A stretch of DNA of 48,001 nt from Nitrososphaerota archaeon (GTDB lineage: Archaea; Thermoproteota; Nitrososphaeria; Conexivisphaerales; UBA164): positions 1 to 48,001 of the forward strand of contig JAFLXO010000006.1 of assembly GCA_029786595.1 (NCBI GenBank). Reading direction: 5' to 3'. The notes beneath the pieces are model-generated. The model did no database searches. It saw nothing but the letters and a program-made list of their open reading frames with translations, and was not told the DNA's origin. Of the stretch, positions 16,015 to 24,765 are shown piece after piece. Position numbers and translations under genes: made by a program. Position 1 is the stretch's first letter; each line of letters opens with the position of its first letter.

Positions 16015-16902
16015 ATGACGGAAGTGCTTATGCCTAATACCTTGGCAGAGGCCCTATCTATGATTTCGAAAGATGGGCATGATGTCCTAATTTTAGGTAG
16101 TGGTAGTGACGTAATTCCTAGAATCAGGGAACGCGAGATCGTGCCGAAAAAGGTGCTAGATCTTTCGGGCTTGGGTAGCGAGTTGAACTACATCAGGATA
16201 GAGGGCAATGTGATAAGAATGGGGGCCCTTGTCACGGTAAGGCAGATAATAGATAATGAACTTTTTAAAGGCAGGCTTGAGGCGTTTCTTCAAGCGGGGC
16301 GGATGTTCGGCGGCCCGCAGATAAGGAATATGGCAACGGTGGGTGGTAACCTGGGCGCTGCCTCAAGTTCTGAAGATCTTATTCCTATTTTTATCGCACT
16401 TGACGCGAAGGTTAAGATGGCGAGCATAGATGGGGATAGGCTAGTGCCGGTGAGCAAGCTGGTGGTGGCAAAAAGACAGATAGATAGGAGGCCTAACGAA
16501 ATAATCAGGGAAATATACTTTGAAATGCCCGATGATAGCAGCTGGACAGCCTTCTTCAAGGCAGGGAGGCGAAATAGCCTGATAATAGATTTGATAAATA
16601 TGGCGATGTACCTGAAGCTCAATATCGATGGCACTAAAATCGAAGATATCAGAATCGCGTTAAACAGGGTAAGGGGCAAGACCCCCGAACGCGCTTACAA
16701 GACCGAGGAATACCTTAGGGGTAAGCGCATAGAGAATGAAACAATAGCTAGGGCACAGGAAGTGCTTGATTCGGAGGTGCAACTCAGTTCAGATTTCCGC
16801 GCTTCAGCGGAGTACAGAAAAAGTTTAGATAAAGTAATATTGGCGAGGCTAATAAACAACTGCAGGGATAGGATAGTGGAGGGAAGGAGGACTGGAAATT
16901 GA
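16015..16902 (+). CDS. Molybdenum hydroxylase FAD-binding subunit (CoxM/CutB type)
   Basis: 295 aa. The two FAD motifs are ILGSGSDVIP and QIRNMATVGGNLG, then SSEDLIP. The C-terminal CO-dehydrogenase-flavoprotein domain covers about residues 180-285. Passes electrons from the 2Fe-2S subunit to an acceptor. It overlaps the small subunit by 4 nt (TTGA). Confidence 0.92.
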   Translation: MTEVLMPNTLAEALSMISKDGHDVLILGSGSDVIPRIREREIVPKKVLDLSGLGSELNYIRIEGNVIRMGALVTVRQIIDNELFKGRLEAFLQAGRMFGGPQIRNMATVGGNLGAASSSEDLIPIFIALDAKVKMASIDGDRLVPVSKLVVAKRQIDRRPNEIIREIYFEMPDDSSWTAFFKAGRRNSLIIDLINMAMYLKLNIDGTKIEDIRIALNRVRGKTPERAYKTEEYLRGKRIENETIARAQEVLDSEVQLSSDFRASAEYRKSLDKVILARLINNCRDRIVEGRRTGN

Positions 16903-17369
16903 AGGACATTCTATTGGAATTTAAGGTTAATGGCCAGCCGAAAAAGGTTTACGTAGATCCAAATGATAGGTTATTGGACGTGCTGCGTGATTACCTTGAT
17001 ATCAAGTCTCCAAAGGAGGGGTGTGGAACTGGGGACTGTGGTCTATGTACGGTTACGCTGGATGGCAAGCCAGTCCTTTCCTGCCTCACTTTTGCATTTC
17101 AGGCTAGGGGAAAGGAGGTGACTACGGTAGAAGGGCTCGGTAACGGCAAAGAATTATCGCCCATGCAACAGGCATTGAGGGATGCGGGAGCTGCACAATG
17201 TGGATTCTGCACGCCGGCTATGGAGATAATGGTGACCGACCTTTTAAAACGGGTTGATAACCCTACCGATAGCCAGATAAAGGAACAGATAAGCGGTACC
17301 CTGTGTCGCTGCACAGGATATTATCCTATAGTTGAAGCTGTAAAAAAGATTAAGGAAGAGGAGAGGTAG
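16899..17369 (+). CDS. Molybdenum hydroxylase 2Fe-2S subunit (CoxS/CutC type)
   Basis: 156 aa. TTG start with a strong upstream AAGGAGG, overlapping the previous stop. N-terminal plant-type ferredoxin cluster EGCGTGDCGLC...SC; C-terminal helical cluster QCGFCTPAM...GTLCRCTGY. All eight Cys are present, typical of aldehyde/xanthine-type hydroxylases. Transfers electrons from molybdopterin to FAD. Confidence 0.95.
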   Translation: MKDILLEFKVNGQPKKVYVDPNDRLLDVLRDYLDIKSPKEGCGTGDCGLCTVTLDGKPVLSCLTFAFQARGKEVTTVEGLGNGKELSPMQQALRDAGAAQCGFCTPAMEIMVTDLLKRVDNPTDSQIKEQISGTLCRCTGYYPIVEAVKKIKEEER

Positions 17370-17377
17370 ATTAAGTT

Positions 17378-19705
17378 ATGTCTATGGAAGTTGAATATTT
17401 AATAGAGCAGCTTCAGAAGAAGGCTGAAAGAGGGGAGTTATTATACATAGGGGAAAGCTTGAACAGGGTAGATGATATAGAAAAGATACTTGGTAAGCCG
17501 ATATATACAGCGGACATACTACCCAAACAGACACTCTACGCTAAGCTCGTCCATTCCACCATTCCTCACGGTTACATTAGGTCCATAAACGCCGCAAACG
17601 CGTTAAATAACAGCAAGGTGAAGGCGGTCCTGACTTACAAGGATGTGCCAGGGATAAACGAGTCCAGCGCGGTTATACCGGATAGGCCATTGTTTGCGGA
17701 CAGGAAGGTCAGGTCGACTGGCGATATAGTTGCAGCCGTACTGGCCAATGACTTCAGGGCGGCTACGGAGGCCTCACAGGACATCAAGATAGAATACGAC
17801 CCGCTCAAACCCATATTTGACCCGCTGGAAGCTATGAAAGAAGGGGCACCATTAATTCATGACGCCGGAAACGTAGCCAAGCATATGAAGGTATACAAAG
17901 GGGATGTGCAAAAGGGGTTTGAAGCATCAGATATCATAGTTGAAGGTACATATTCGACTCAATTTCAGGATGCCACTCCCATGGAGCCTGAGCTGGCGTA
18001 CGCAGTGCCAAAGGAGAACGGGAACATCCTAATAGTTGGCTCAATGCAAAGCCCTCATATAACCCAATCAGGGGTGGCGAAGGCTCTAAACCTGCCGCTA
18101 AGCAGGGTAGAAGTGATTCAGGCTGTTACTGGAGGGGCCTTTGGCCCAAAATCAGATGAAACTCCTACTGACCTAGGAGCCATCGCGGCGATAGGCGCGC
18201 TGAAGACCGGAAGGCCGGTCTTCGTGAACATGACAAGAGAGGATTCCATGATAATGCACACTAAAAGACACCCAAGTATTACAAAGCTCAAGACCGGCGC
18301 CACGGCTGATGGTAAGCTCATTGCGTCCCAAGCCGAAATGATAATGGAGACTGGGGCCTATGCTTCACTTGGCGTTCTTGTCATAGTAAGGGCCATGTTC
18401 CATGCTAACGGCGCATATGAAATACCCAACGTTAAGAACGATGGTTACCTAGTTTATACCAATAACACATTTGCAGGCAGTTTCAGGGGCTTTGGAGCGC
18501 CTCAGGCGTTCTTCGCAAGCGAGTCACAGATGGATGAACTTGCTAAGAAGCTCAATATGGACCCCCTGGACCTAAGGCTCATAAATATGCTTAGGCCAGG
18601 TAAAAGGACGTCCACTAACCAACTTATGGATGCGGCGTGCGGGCTACCGGAGTGCGTGGAACAGGTAGTTGCGGCAAGCAATTACAGGAAGAAGGTAAAG
18701 GAATACGCCGAGCAGAAGGGGAACACGAGGAGGGGCGTCGGGATAGCCATTCTGCATCACGGAAATGCTCTGGGGCCTGAAGGTAATGATTATGTCTATG
18801 TCCATTTGAACGTCGACAGGGATGGGATAGTTTACCTCGGGACGGGGCTTACTGAATATGGTACCGGTGCGATATCCGGACTCGCCCAAATAGCGTCAAG
18901 CATTATGGGTTGCAAGCTTGATAGGTTCAGGATAGATAGACCAAACTCGTTAAAGCATAAGGAAAGCGGGCCTACCGTGGCGTCAAGGACTACTGCAATA
19001 GGCGGGAATGGGGCTAGAGATGCGGCGGAGAAGTTGAGAGATAGATTGAATACAGTGGCCGCCAAACTTCTCGATTGTATGACCAGCGAGGTTGTTATAG
19101 TTGATGACATAGCTTACAGTTCATCAGCCCCACAAAAGAGGGTGGGTTGGAATGAAATAGTTGATGAGGCATACAGGTCAGGAGTATCTCTGAATACTAT
19201 TGGCTACTATATGGCGCCGCGCTGTATATGGGATGAACATACAGGTCTTGGCTCCCCCTACTCCCAATTCACATTCGGGGCGGCCGTTGCAGATGTGGAG
19301 GTCGATATTGATACCGGCGTCTACAGCGTCAGGAGTTATTATGTAGCCTTCGATGTGGGAAGGGCCGTGAATCCTAGGAACGTTAAAGGACAACTTTACG
19401 GTGGCACGGTTCAGGGATTAGGCTATGCTACAATGGAGGAATTGGTTCATAAGGACGGCAGGGTTCTAAATCCCAACCTGAAGGATTATTACATCCCCAC
19501 GAGCTTGGACATTCCTGAGGAATTCGTCCCCATAATAGTAGAGAAGGGTGGTGCTATAGGGCCATTCGGAGCAAAGGTTGTAGCTGAACCCCCGATCGTC
19601 CTACCGGGCCCAGCGGTCAGGAACGCCATTCTGAACGCAACCGGTTGGAGCGTGGACAGCCTTCCAATAACTGCAGAAAAGGTGTGGCGGGAAGGGCATA
19701 AGTAG
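17378..19705 (+). CDS. Molybdenum hydroxylase catalytic subunit (aldehyde oxidoreductase/CutA type)
   Basis: 775 aa, normal for the large subunit. Mo-cofactor contacts: GGAFGPKSDETP, AGSFRGFGAPQAFFASE, GTGLTEYGTG, and the catalytic-Glu region GPFGAKVVAEPPIV. The CO-dehydrogenase hallmark AYxCSFR is absent, so CO oxidation is unlikely. Thermoacidophiles are known to use such enzymes as glyceraldehyde or other aldehyde oxidoreductases in the non-phosphorylating Entner-Doudoroff route; that substrate is inference. A hydroxybenzoyl-CoA-reductase-like or purine hydroxylase role cannot be excluded. No signal peptide is evident; likely cytosolic. Confidence 0.88.
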   Translation: MSMEVEYLIEQLQKKAERGELLYIGESLNRVDDIEKILGKPIYTADILPKQTLYAKLVHSTIPHGYIRSINAANALNNSKVKAVLTYKDVPGINESSAVIPDRPLFADRKVRSTGDIVAAVLANDFRAATEASQDIKIEYDPLKPIFDPLEAMKEGAPLIHDAGNVAKHMKVYKGDVQKGFEASDIIVEGTYSTQFQDATPMEPELAYAVPKENGNILIVGSMQSPHITQSGVAKALNLPLSRVEVIQAVTGGAFGPKSDETPTDLGAIAAIGALKTGRPVFVNMTREDSMIMHTKRHPSITKLKTGATADGKLIASQAEMIMETGAYASLGVLVIVRAMFHANGAYEIPNVKNDGYLVYTNNTFAGSFRGFGAPQAFFASESQMDELAKKLNMDPLDLRLINMLRPGKRTSTNQLMDAACGLPECVEQVVAASNYRKKVKEYAEQKGNTRRGVGIAILHHGNALGPEGNDYVYVHLNVDRDGIVYLGTGLTEYGTGAISGLAQIASSIMGCKLDRFRIDRPNSLKHKESGPTVASRTTAIGGNGARDAAEKLRDRLNTVAAKLLDCMTSEVVIVDDIAYSSSAPQKRVGWNEIVDEAYRSGVSLNTIGYYMAPRCIWDEHTGLGSPYSQFTFGAAVADVEVDIDTGVYSVRSYYVAFDVGRAVNPRNVKGQLYGGTVQGLGYATMEELVHKDGRVLNPNLKDYYIPTSLDIPEEFVPIIVEKGGAIGPFGAKVVAEPPIVLPGPAVRNAILNATGWSVDSLPITAEKVWREGHK

Positions 19706-19729
19706 ATTCCCTTTCGAAGGACCTCACCA

Positions 19730-19737
19730 TTTTTTTT
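19730..19737 (+). terminator. Poly-T terminator after the hydroxylase operon
   Basis: A run of eight T follows CTCACCA, 25 nt after the large-subunit stop. T-runs without a hairpin are the usual archaeal intrinsic terminator. A TATA-like CTTTATATAGC at about 19751-19761 then serves the next gene. Confidence 0.6.
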
Positions 19738-19790
19738 CCGGAGATAATAGTCTTTATATAGCGACTCAGAGGTAGTTAATCGCCATTGAG

Positions 19791-20357
19791 ATGAAAAACA
19801 TAATACTTAGTGGCATGCCTGCGGCCGGAAAGAGCACAGTTGCAAACATAATCTCCAAACAGATTAACCTAAAGTATATCGCTGGCGGCAACCTTTTGAA
19901 GGAAATAGCGGCGGAGAGGGGTTATGCTGTAACCGGTGATGAATGGTGGGATACTGATGATGCCAAGAGGTTCGTCCGCGATAGAATGAACGACCCAAGC
20001 ATCGACAGGCAGGTGGACGCGCGGTTAAAGGAGTTGATATCTAATGGAGGGTTCGTGCTCACCAGCTATTCCCTCCCTTGGCTGGTAAATGGGGAAATAA
20101 CCGTCTGGCTGGAAGCTTCGGAGGACAATAGAGCCAAACGTATGGCCAAGAGGGACGGATATACCATCGACAGGGCCCTAAATGTAATAAAACAAAGGGA
20201 TCGGGAGAACATTCAGTATTATAGGCGTATATACGGCTATAATCTGGCAAAGGATCATAAGGTATTTAAAATCGTATTAGATGTAAATGATATAAGCCCT
20301 GAACGGATTGCAGAAATTGTAGTTTTATATTATAGATACTATGGGAAGGACGTTTAG
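19791..20357 (+). CDS. cmk: Cytidylate kinase-like P-loop nucleoside monophosphate kinase
   Basis: 188 aa. P-loop GMPAAGKST, then KYIAGGNLLKEIAAERG, the GG-x-L motif typical of archaeal CMK (AAA_17 fold), the VWLEASEDNRAKRMAKRDG lid region and IKQRDRENIQYYRRIYG. Phosphorylates CMP/dCMP to the diphosphate. The insertion around DEWWDTDDAKRFV is typical of the archaeal form. Archaeal adenylate kinase is the alternative but fits less well. Its stop overlaps the convergent gene by 4 nt. Confidence 0.8.
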   Translation: MKNIILSGMPAAGKSTVANIISKQINLKYIAGGNLLKEIAAERGYAVTGDEWWDTDDAKRFVRDRMNDPSIDRQVDARLKELISNGGFVLTSYSLPWLVNGEITVWLEASEDNRAKRMAKRDGYTIDRALNVIKQRDRENIQYYRRIYGYNLAKDHKVFKIVLDVNDISPERIAEIVVLYYRYYGKDV

Positions 20358-20749
20358 TGAACCTTGTAATATATCTTCTTCATAGCAGGCTCCTGCCTCG
20401 ATAGAAGTATCCTTAATTTCTCTGGGTCCATTTCAGCAGCCTTTCTACCAACTGAGGGGGCAGACCTCTGTACTTCATCTAGAGACTGGTTCAGGTAATT
20501 AAGCTTAAATTCATCCTCTTTCCTAAGGCTTGACTTGGGCACACCGGTAACTATTAGCCTCATTACAAAAGGGGAGTCGCCTAGCTTGTGTTCGACCTTC
20601 ACGTTGAGCAAGCCCACCTTCTTCAGGTATCTCTTTATTATGTGTCTCATTATAGTAGGTATTATACTGTCAACCTGCATATCCACCACCTTGATCCTGC
20701 CAGTAACATCAATTTGCTCTAAATTCAGTTCAGAAATTCCAAATCCCAT
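20354..20749 (-). CDS. Uncharacterised 131-aa protein
   Basis: No recognised family. Charged and mixed alpha/beta, with VDSIIPTIMRHIIKRYLKKVG as a likely amphipathic helix and SVGRKAAEMDPEKLRILLSRQ near the end. No Cys motif, no membrane segment. Starts at an ATG with a TATA-rich stretch upstream (about 20760-20790 on the complementary strand). Kept because it is well above random ORF length and its end abuts cmk. Confidence 0.5.
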   Translation of the reverse strand: MGFGISELNLEQIDVTGRIKVVDMQVDSIIPTIMRHIIKRYLKKVGLLNVKVEHKLGDSPFVMRLIVTGVPKSSLRKEDEFKLNYLNQSLDEVQRSAPSVGRKAAEMDPEKLRILLSRQEPAMKKIYYKVH

Positions 20750-21125
20750 ATTATAACACCGTTATATTTAGCAATAAATATGCCACTATATAAACATAGC
20801 GTTAATGTGTTTCAACCTCTGATCGTCGCTTATCACCTCGATTATTGCATTTTAGGATATCATAACTGTCTTGATCCTACATGTTCAACCTTTGATGACA
20901 TGTTTCCTGACCTTTGGTGCCATTGTTTAAACTGGTCTGGTATATGATTCAAACGATTTTTTATGAATACTTTTAAGCGTCCCCGGCCTTAAATGATAAA
21001 ATAATTGATCGCGTGAATTTAAAGACCTAAAAAGATAGTGCAATCTCTTTTCAGCAGGCTGTCGATGGCTTGCTTGGTCGATTTATCTAATATGTTTATA
21101 TTTACCATTTATTTACATCAGATCA
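20750..21125. other. 376-bp intergenic region between divergent genes
   Basis: No coding frame. It holds the divergent promoter of the 131-aa gene and the moaA promoter (GTTTATATTT at 21094-21103, about 27 nt before ATG 21126, apparently leaderless). TTATGAATACTTTTAAGC at 20961-20977 recurs almost identically at 23081-23095 (TTATGAATACTTAAGC), both times before a GC-rich stretch; it might be a promoter for a small RNA, but I have no further evidence. Confidence 0.4.
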
Positions 21126-22115
21126 ATGGAATCCAGTAAACTGGTCGATTCATTTAACAGAAGGACGACCAAAGTGCGTATTTCGGTTACAGACAAATGT
21201 AACTTCGCATGCTTCTTTTGCATGCCGATCGACCCCATCTGGATGCCTAGGGCTGATGTGCTCACTTATGAAGAGATTGTTCGCGTAGTTAAAGTATTGA
21301 AGCATTTGGGTATTAATGAAGTTAAACTAACCGGGGGGGAGCCGCTTGTCAGGAAGGATATAGAAGTCCTCGTTAATGAGATCAGTCAGGTCATAGAAGA
21401 TATCAGTATGACCACAAACGGCTTCTTCTTAAATGAAAAGGCAAGGCTTTTACATGAAAATGGGTTAAGGAGAGTCACAGTGAGCCTGCATAGTCTTCGC
21501 CGAGAACGCTTTAAATTTATAACTAACGTAGACGCGCTTGAAAGGGTCATCACCGGAATCAGGGCCGCCAAGGATGCTGGCCTATCTCCAGTTAAGATCA
21601 ATTCTACCATTATACGAGGTCGTAATGATGATGAAATACTGGACCTGCTTGAATTTGCAATCAGGGAGGGGGTAAGTATAAGGTATATCGAATTTATGCC
21701 TTTTGATGGAAAGAACTTTTGGAGCCTCGATAAGGTGATTGCAGGTGCCGAAATCAAAAATACCATTGAATCAAGGTATAAACTCATTGAACTCCCAAGA
21801 GGGGTTGGCAGTACCTCCAGCAATTATATGATAAAGGGAACTGACACAACAGTCGGTTTTATAACTTCAGTTACACAGCCGTTTTGTTCAGATTGCGACA
21901 GGATAAGGATAATGGCTAATGGAAGCTTAGTCCCGTGTATGTTCGGCAATATGGAGTTTGATTTTAGGCACCTTCTAAGGGAGGGCGCCTCTGATGATGA
22001 TTTGGAAAAGTTCTTTATCGATAAGGTGGGGAACAAGTTTGCAGGAGTTGAAACCATGGTCCATGAAAAGGCTATACCTTCACATATTAGACCTATGTAT
22101 ACTATTGGGGGCTGA
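21126..22115 (+). CDS. moaA: GTP 3',8-cyclase (molybdopterin precursor biosynthesis)
   Basis: 329 aa. Radical-SAM cluster VTDKCNFACFFCMP (CxxxCxxC), SAM-binding KLTGGEPLVRKDI, the second MoaA-specific 4Fe-4S site CSDCDRIRIMANGSLVPC, and a C-terminal Gly-Gly (YTIGG) as required for activity. First step of molybdenum-cofactor synthesis; fits with the molybdenum hydroxylase 2-5 kb upstream. Single-gene unit, apparently leaderless. Confidence 0.94.
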   Translation: MESSKLVDSFNRRTTKVRISVTDKCNFACFFCMPIDPIWMPRADVLTYEEIVRVVKVLKHLGINEVKLTGGEPLVRKDIEVLVNEISQVIEDISMTTNGFFLNEKARLLHENGLRRVTVSLHSLRRERFKFITNVDALERVITGIRAAKDAGLSPVKINSTIIRGRNDDEILDLLEFAIREGVSIRYIEFMPFDGKNFWSLDKVIAGAEIKNTIESRYKLIELPRGVGSTSSNYMIKGTDTTVGFITSVTQPFCSDCDRIRIMANGSLVPCMFGNMEFDFRHLLREGASDDDLEKFFIDKVGNKFAGVETMVHEKAIPSHIRPMYTIGG

Positions 22116-22189
22116 TCCGCGGATCAGGACATTCTAAGCTCATTTTTCGGATTTTTAGCCGTTAATCCAGCTCCACCAATTTTAGGTCA

Positions 22190-22600
22190 TTAGAGGTCCG
22201 CCAGATACTTGATTCGCCACCAACCCCCTTGATGGACTATCTCCATAAGATAATATGTTATGCCCTTAACTTCGGTCTTATATCCATGTCTTTCTTGTTT
22301 ATATGGTTCACCATATCCGGTCGCATTAAGCGTATTGCCGTTTATGCGGACAGAAAACCTGCTAATGGCAAATTCATCTATAGTGAACTTCTGAAGTACG
22401 GCTTCCAACCATCTATAGAGGAGGTTATATTCATCCGATCCGCTTACGCTGAAATGCACTTCAACCTTCGAGTGCACAGCATGTACATCATAGATTAAGT
22501 CTAGAAGAGAGAGTGCCGCGCTTTCAAAACATGTATTTTTTGACCTTCCATATGCTTCGATATATGCGTCACTTACATGTTCCAACCTTTTATAGCCCAT
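22190..22600 (-). CDS. Archease (RtcB RNA-ligase activator)
   Basis: 136 aa. EHVSDAYIEAYGRS matches the archease start (H-x-x-D metal ligands), FESAALSLLDLIYD the helix, and EVKGITYYLMEIV plus WWRIKYLADL the conserved C-terminus. Archease promotes guanylylation and multiple turnover of RtcB, which joins tRNA halves after intron removal. It starts about 170 bp from, and diverges from, an intron-containing tRNA-Phe gene. RtcB is not in the window. Confidence 0.87.
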   Translation of the reverse strand: MGYKRLEHVSDAYIEAYGRSKNTCFESAALSLLDLIYDVHAVHSKVEVHFSVSGSDEYNLLYRWLEAVLQKFTIDEFAISRFSVRINGNTLNATGYGEPYKQERHGYKTEVKGITYYLMEIVHQGGWWRIKYLADL

Positions 22601-22770
22601 GGGGCTTGGCTAGCACGACCTTCCGTAAAACCTTTCGCCGATGGACATCCAGCCTCCCAAAAATCAAAATTCTTATATTGGGGCGCGATACAAGGGAGCA
22701 AGGTGGCATGGGTGCTAGAAAATGTCAATATCATTGTCTATAATCTGGCGCCAGAACATTGAATGACAAT

Positions 22771-22858
22771 GCCGCGGTAGCTCAGCCTGACCACTGGGGC
22801 TAAGGAGAGCATCCGGCTGAAGACCGGAGTGTCGCCGGTTCAAACCCGGCCCGCGGCA
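22771..22858 (+). tRNA. tRNA-Phe (GAA), split by a 14-nt D-loop intron
   Basis: Acceptor GCCGCGG/CCGCGGC (22771-22777, 22851-22857) with discriminator A; D-stem GCTC/GAGC; anticodon stem TCCGG/CCGGA with loop CTGAAGA, anticodon GAA at 22819-22821; T-arm GCCGG-TTCAAAC-CCGGC. CCA is not encoded. The D-loop is too long unless 22790-22803 is removed; the spliced tRNA is 74 nt with a normal AGCCTGGGA D-loop. A TATA-like stretch lies about 100 nt upstream. Confidence 0.96.
22790..22803 (+). other. 14-nt tRNA intron with minimal bulge-helix-bulge
   Basis: Folding gives outer helix CTC/GAG, 4-bp central helix AGCC/GGCT, 3-nt bulges TGA and AAG, and an inner 2-bp CC/GG helix closed by ACT. Cutting each bulge after its second base removes exactly ACCACTGGGGCTAA and restores a canonical D-loop. 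This is the substrate form for the archaeal splicing endonuclease. Confidence 0.88.
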
Positions 22859-23324
22859 AATCATTATACAATTATAATTTCACCCATAACCGTAGGGGAG
22901 TTTAAGATGATATGGGGCCACCGATTGCCGAACGGTTATGACCAGCTAGAGAGGAACAACATAGCTGACGGCTGCCGGCCAAGCGCTTTCTAATAGAAGG
23001 GGATGTTTTGTGATGAATAGTTAAAGCCACTCCATAGGCTTCGATTCGCGCGTGCGACTCGGTAGTTCATGTAATATGATTTATGAATACTTAAGCCGTG
23101 GGTACAGGCGCCAGGCCCAGGCTTTAATGCGCTTGATAGTGACACAGTGGTCAAAGTGGCGCGCCCCAAGCGTGTTAATATTGGAAGAGCTGATCTAAAT
23201 ATAGCCTCTAATCGGGTTGATTAATCATACAAACGGTAATTACCCAGCGTTCGGGCCGCCATTTGAATAGTAAAGCTAGCTTTTGCACATATTATATAGC
23301 GCTTGGAAATGTATCGTTGACTAT
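22859..23324. other. 466-bp gap: candidate structured RNA, no convincing gene
   Basis: No ORF of note (a 28-codon frame at 22908 is too short to judge). At 23107-23113 GGCGCCA can pair with TGGCGC at 23157-23162, with GGG/CCC outside, enclosing a GC-rich 43-nt segment. A TATA-like TTTATGAATACTTAAG ends just upstream (23080-23095). This could be a short structured transcript. The region after 23170 is A/T-rich and carries nothing I recognise. Confidence 0.3.
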
Positions 23325-24605
23325 CTAGTGCCATCCCGCCAGTTTCATAGCCTTGACCACTTTATCCACAGCTATAGCCACTGCCGCCTCCCTCATTTCT
23401 ATATTTTTTAACGCGGCGAATTCAAATATCTGTTTAAATGCGTTTTTCATCTTGACATCCAACTTGGCATTAACTTCGATTTCGCTCCAATGATCTCTAT
23501 TCAGATTCTGCACCCATTCAAAATAGGACACTAGCACACCCCCGGCGTTTGCGAGTACATCAGGGACTATCTTCGCGCCGCCTTTGTATAGTATAGAATC
23601 TGCGCTCGGTGTTATGGGGCCGTTGGCCGCTTCCATTATAAGTTTAGCCTTTATCTTGGACGCATTGTACTCAGTTATCTGCCCCTCCATCGCTGCGGGA
23701 ATGAGAACATCAACATCCATTTCCAACAGCTCTTCATTTGTGATCGGTTCAGCATAAACGAGTGAAGAAATGGAATGTGGATTCACAAGATCGTTGTTCA
23801 ATTTATCAAATGAAACGCCAAACAGCCCACCTTTCGCCTTTGCGGCCCCGTAGATGTTGCTCACGCCAGCTATCTTTGCACCCATATCCATCAGGAAACG
23901 AACGGTATTGGAACCAACGTTACCGAATCCCTGCACCGCTACTGTTACATCATGTAACTCCTTGCCAAGGAACCTTTGAACGGCTTCTCTGGTACAGATT
24001 GCGACGCCCTTGCCTGTGGCCGATAGCCTTCCTTCAGACCCACCCAGCTCGAGCGGTTTTCCAGTAACCACGGCTGGAACATTGAACCCCCTAAGCCTTG
24101 AGTATTCATTCATAATCCATCCCATAATCTGCGGGTTTGTATTTACATCAGGCGCAGGGATATCTATTTCGGGGCCTATATCATCCTTCAACATATCTAC
24201 ATACCTCCTAGTTAGTTGCTCAAGCTCGTCCATGTTCAGTTTATCGGGATCAACAGTTATTCCACCCTTTGCCCCTCCGAATGGGACGTCCATTATCGCC
24301 GTCTTCCAAGTCATCCACATAGAAAGCGCTCTCGCATCGTTCAAGTCCATATTCTTGTGATATCTTATACCCCCTTTGAAAGGCCCTCTGGCATTGTTGT
24401 GTTGAACTCGGTAACCCGTAAATGTTACCACTTCACCTCTTGCTAGCTTTAAGGGAATATGCACAACTAATTCTTTCATCGTTGTCTTCAACACCTCATA
24501 ATATTCCGGTTCCAGATCCAAAAATTCTGCCACAGAAGCCAATTGGGTAAGCGCATTACTATAGGGGTCCTTTTCAAACACTCCCTGGCCTATAGATTCT
24601 ACCAT
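23325..24605 (-). CDS. gdhA: Glutamate dehydrogenase
   Basis: 426 aa, Glu/Leu/Phe/Val dehydrogenase family. Substrate-binding GPFKGGIRYHKNM and catalytic VPFGGAKGGI; Rossmann motif VAVQGFGNVGSNTVRFL; C-terminal LANAGGVLVSYFEW. Reversible amination of 2-oxoglutarate, linking ammonia assimilation and peptide catabolism. NAD versus NADP preference cannot be read safely. The start at 24605 is preceded, on its strand, by an A/T-rich TATA-like element and no clear ribosome site. Confidence 0.95.
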   Translation of the reverse strand: MVESIGQGVFEKDPYSNALTQLASVAEFLDLEPEYYEVLKTTMKELVVHIPLKLARGEVVTFTGYRVQHNNARGPFKGGIRYHKNMDLNDARALSMWMTWKTAIMDVPFGGAKGGITVDPDKLNMDELEQLTRRYVDMLKDDIGPEIDIPAPDVNTNPQIMGWIMNEYSRLRGFNVPAVVTGKPLELGGSEGRLSATGKGVAICTREAVQRFLGKELHDVTVAVQGFGNVGSNTVRFLMDMGAKIAGVSNIYGAAKAKGGLFGVSFDKLNNDLVNPHSISSLVYAEPITNEELLEMDVDVLIPAAMEGQITEYNASKIKAKLIMEAANGPITPSADSILYKGGAKIVPDVLANAGGVLVSYFEWVQNLNRDHWSEIEVNAKLDVKMKNAFKQIFEFAALKNIEMREAAVAIAVDKVVKAMKLAGWH

Positions 24606-24765
24606 GTTATTGTTACCGATGGCCGCGGTTTTAAATTATTTGTACATTTTTGTTATTATATCGGGTTGAATGTTTGGATTCAATTGCAAGGAGTGAAGGG
24701 CTGGATTCTTTTAAATTTACAAGCAACGCTTAAACAAAATAGTTCATAAATTACACCGAATTAAT

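Noticed and set aside
17378-19705. Aerobic CO dehydrogenase large subunit
   Set aside because: The AYxCSFR active-site motif is absent; AGSFRGFGAPQA fits aldehyde- or other-substrate hydroxylases.
22577-22762. 61-76-aa plus-strand ORFs between archease and the tRNA
   Set aside because: They overlap the archease start antisense and have no ribosome site, motif or supporting context.
23010-23060. C/D-box sRNA near GTGATGA
   Set aside because: A C-box-like heptamer is present but no matching D box (CTGA) lies at the right distance.
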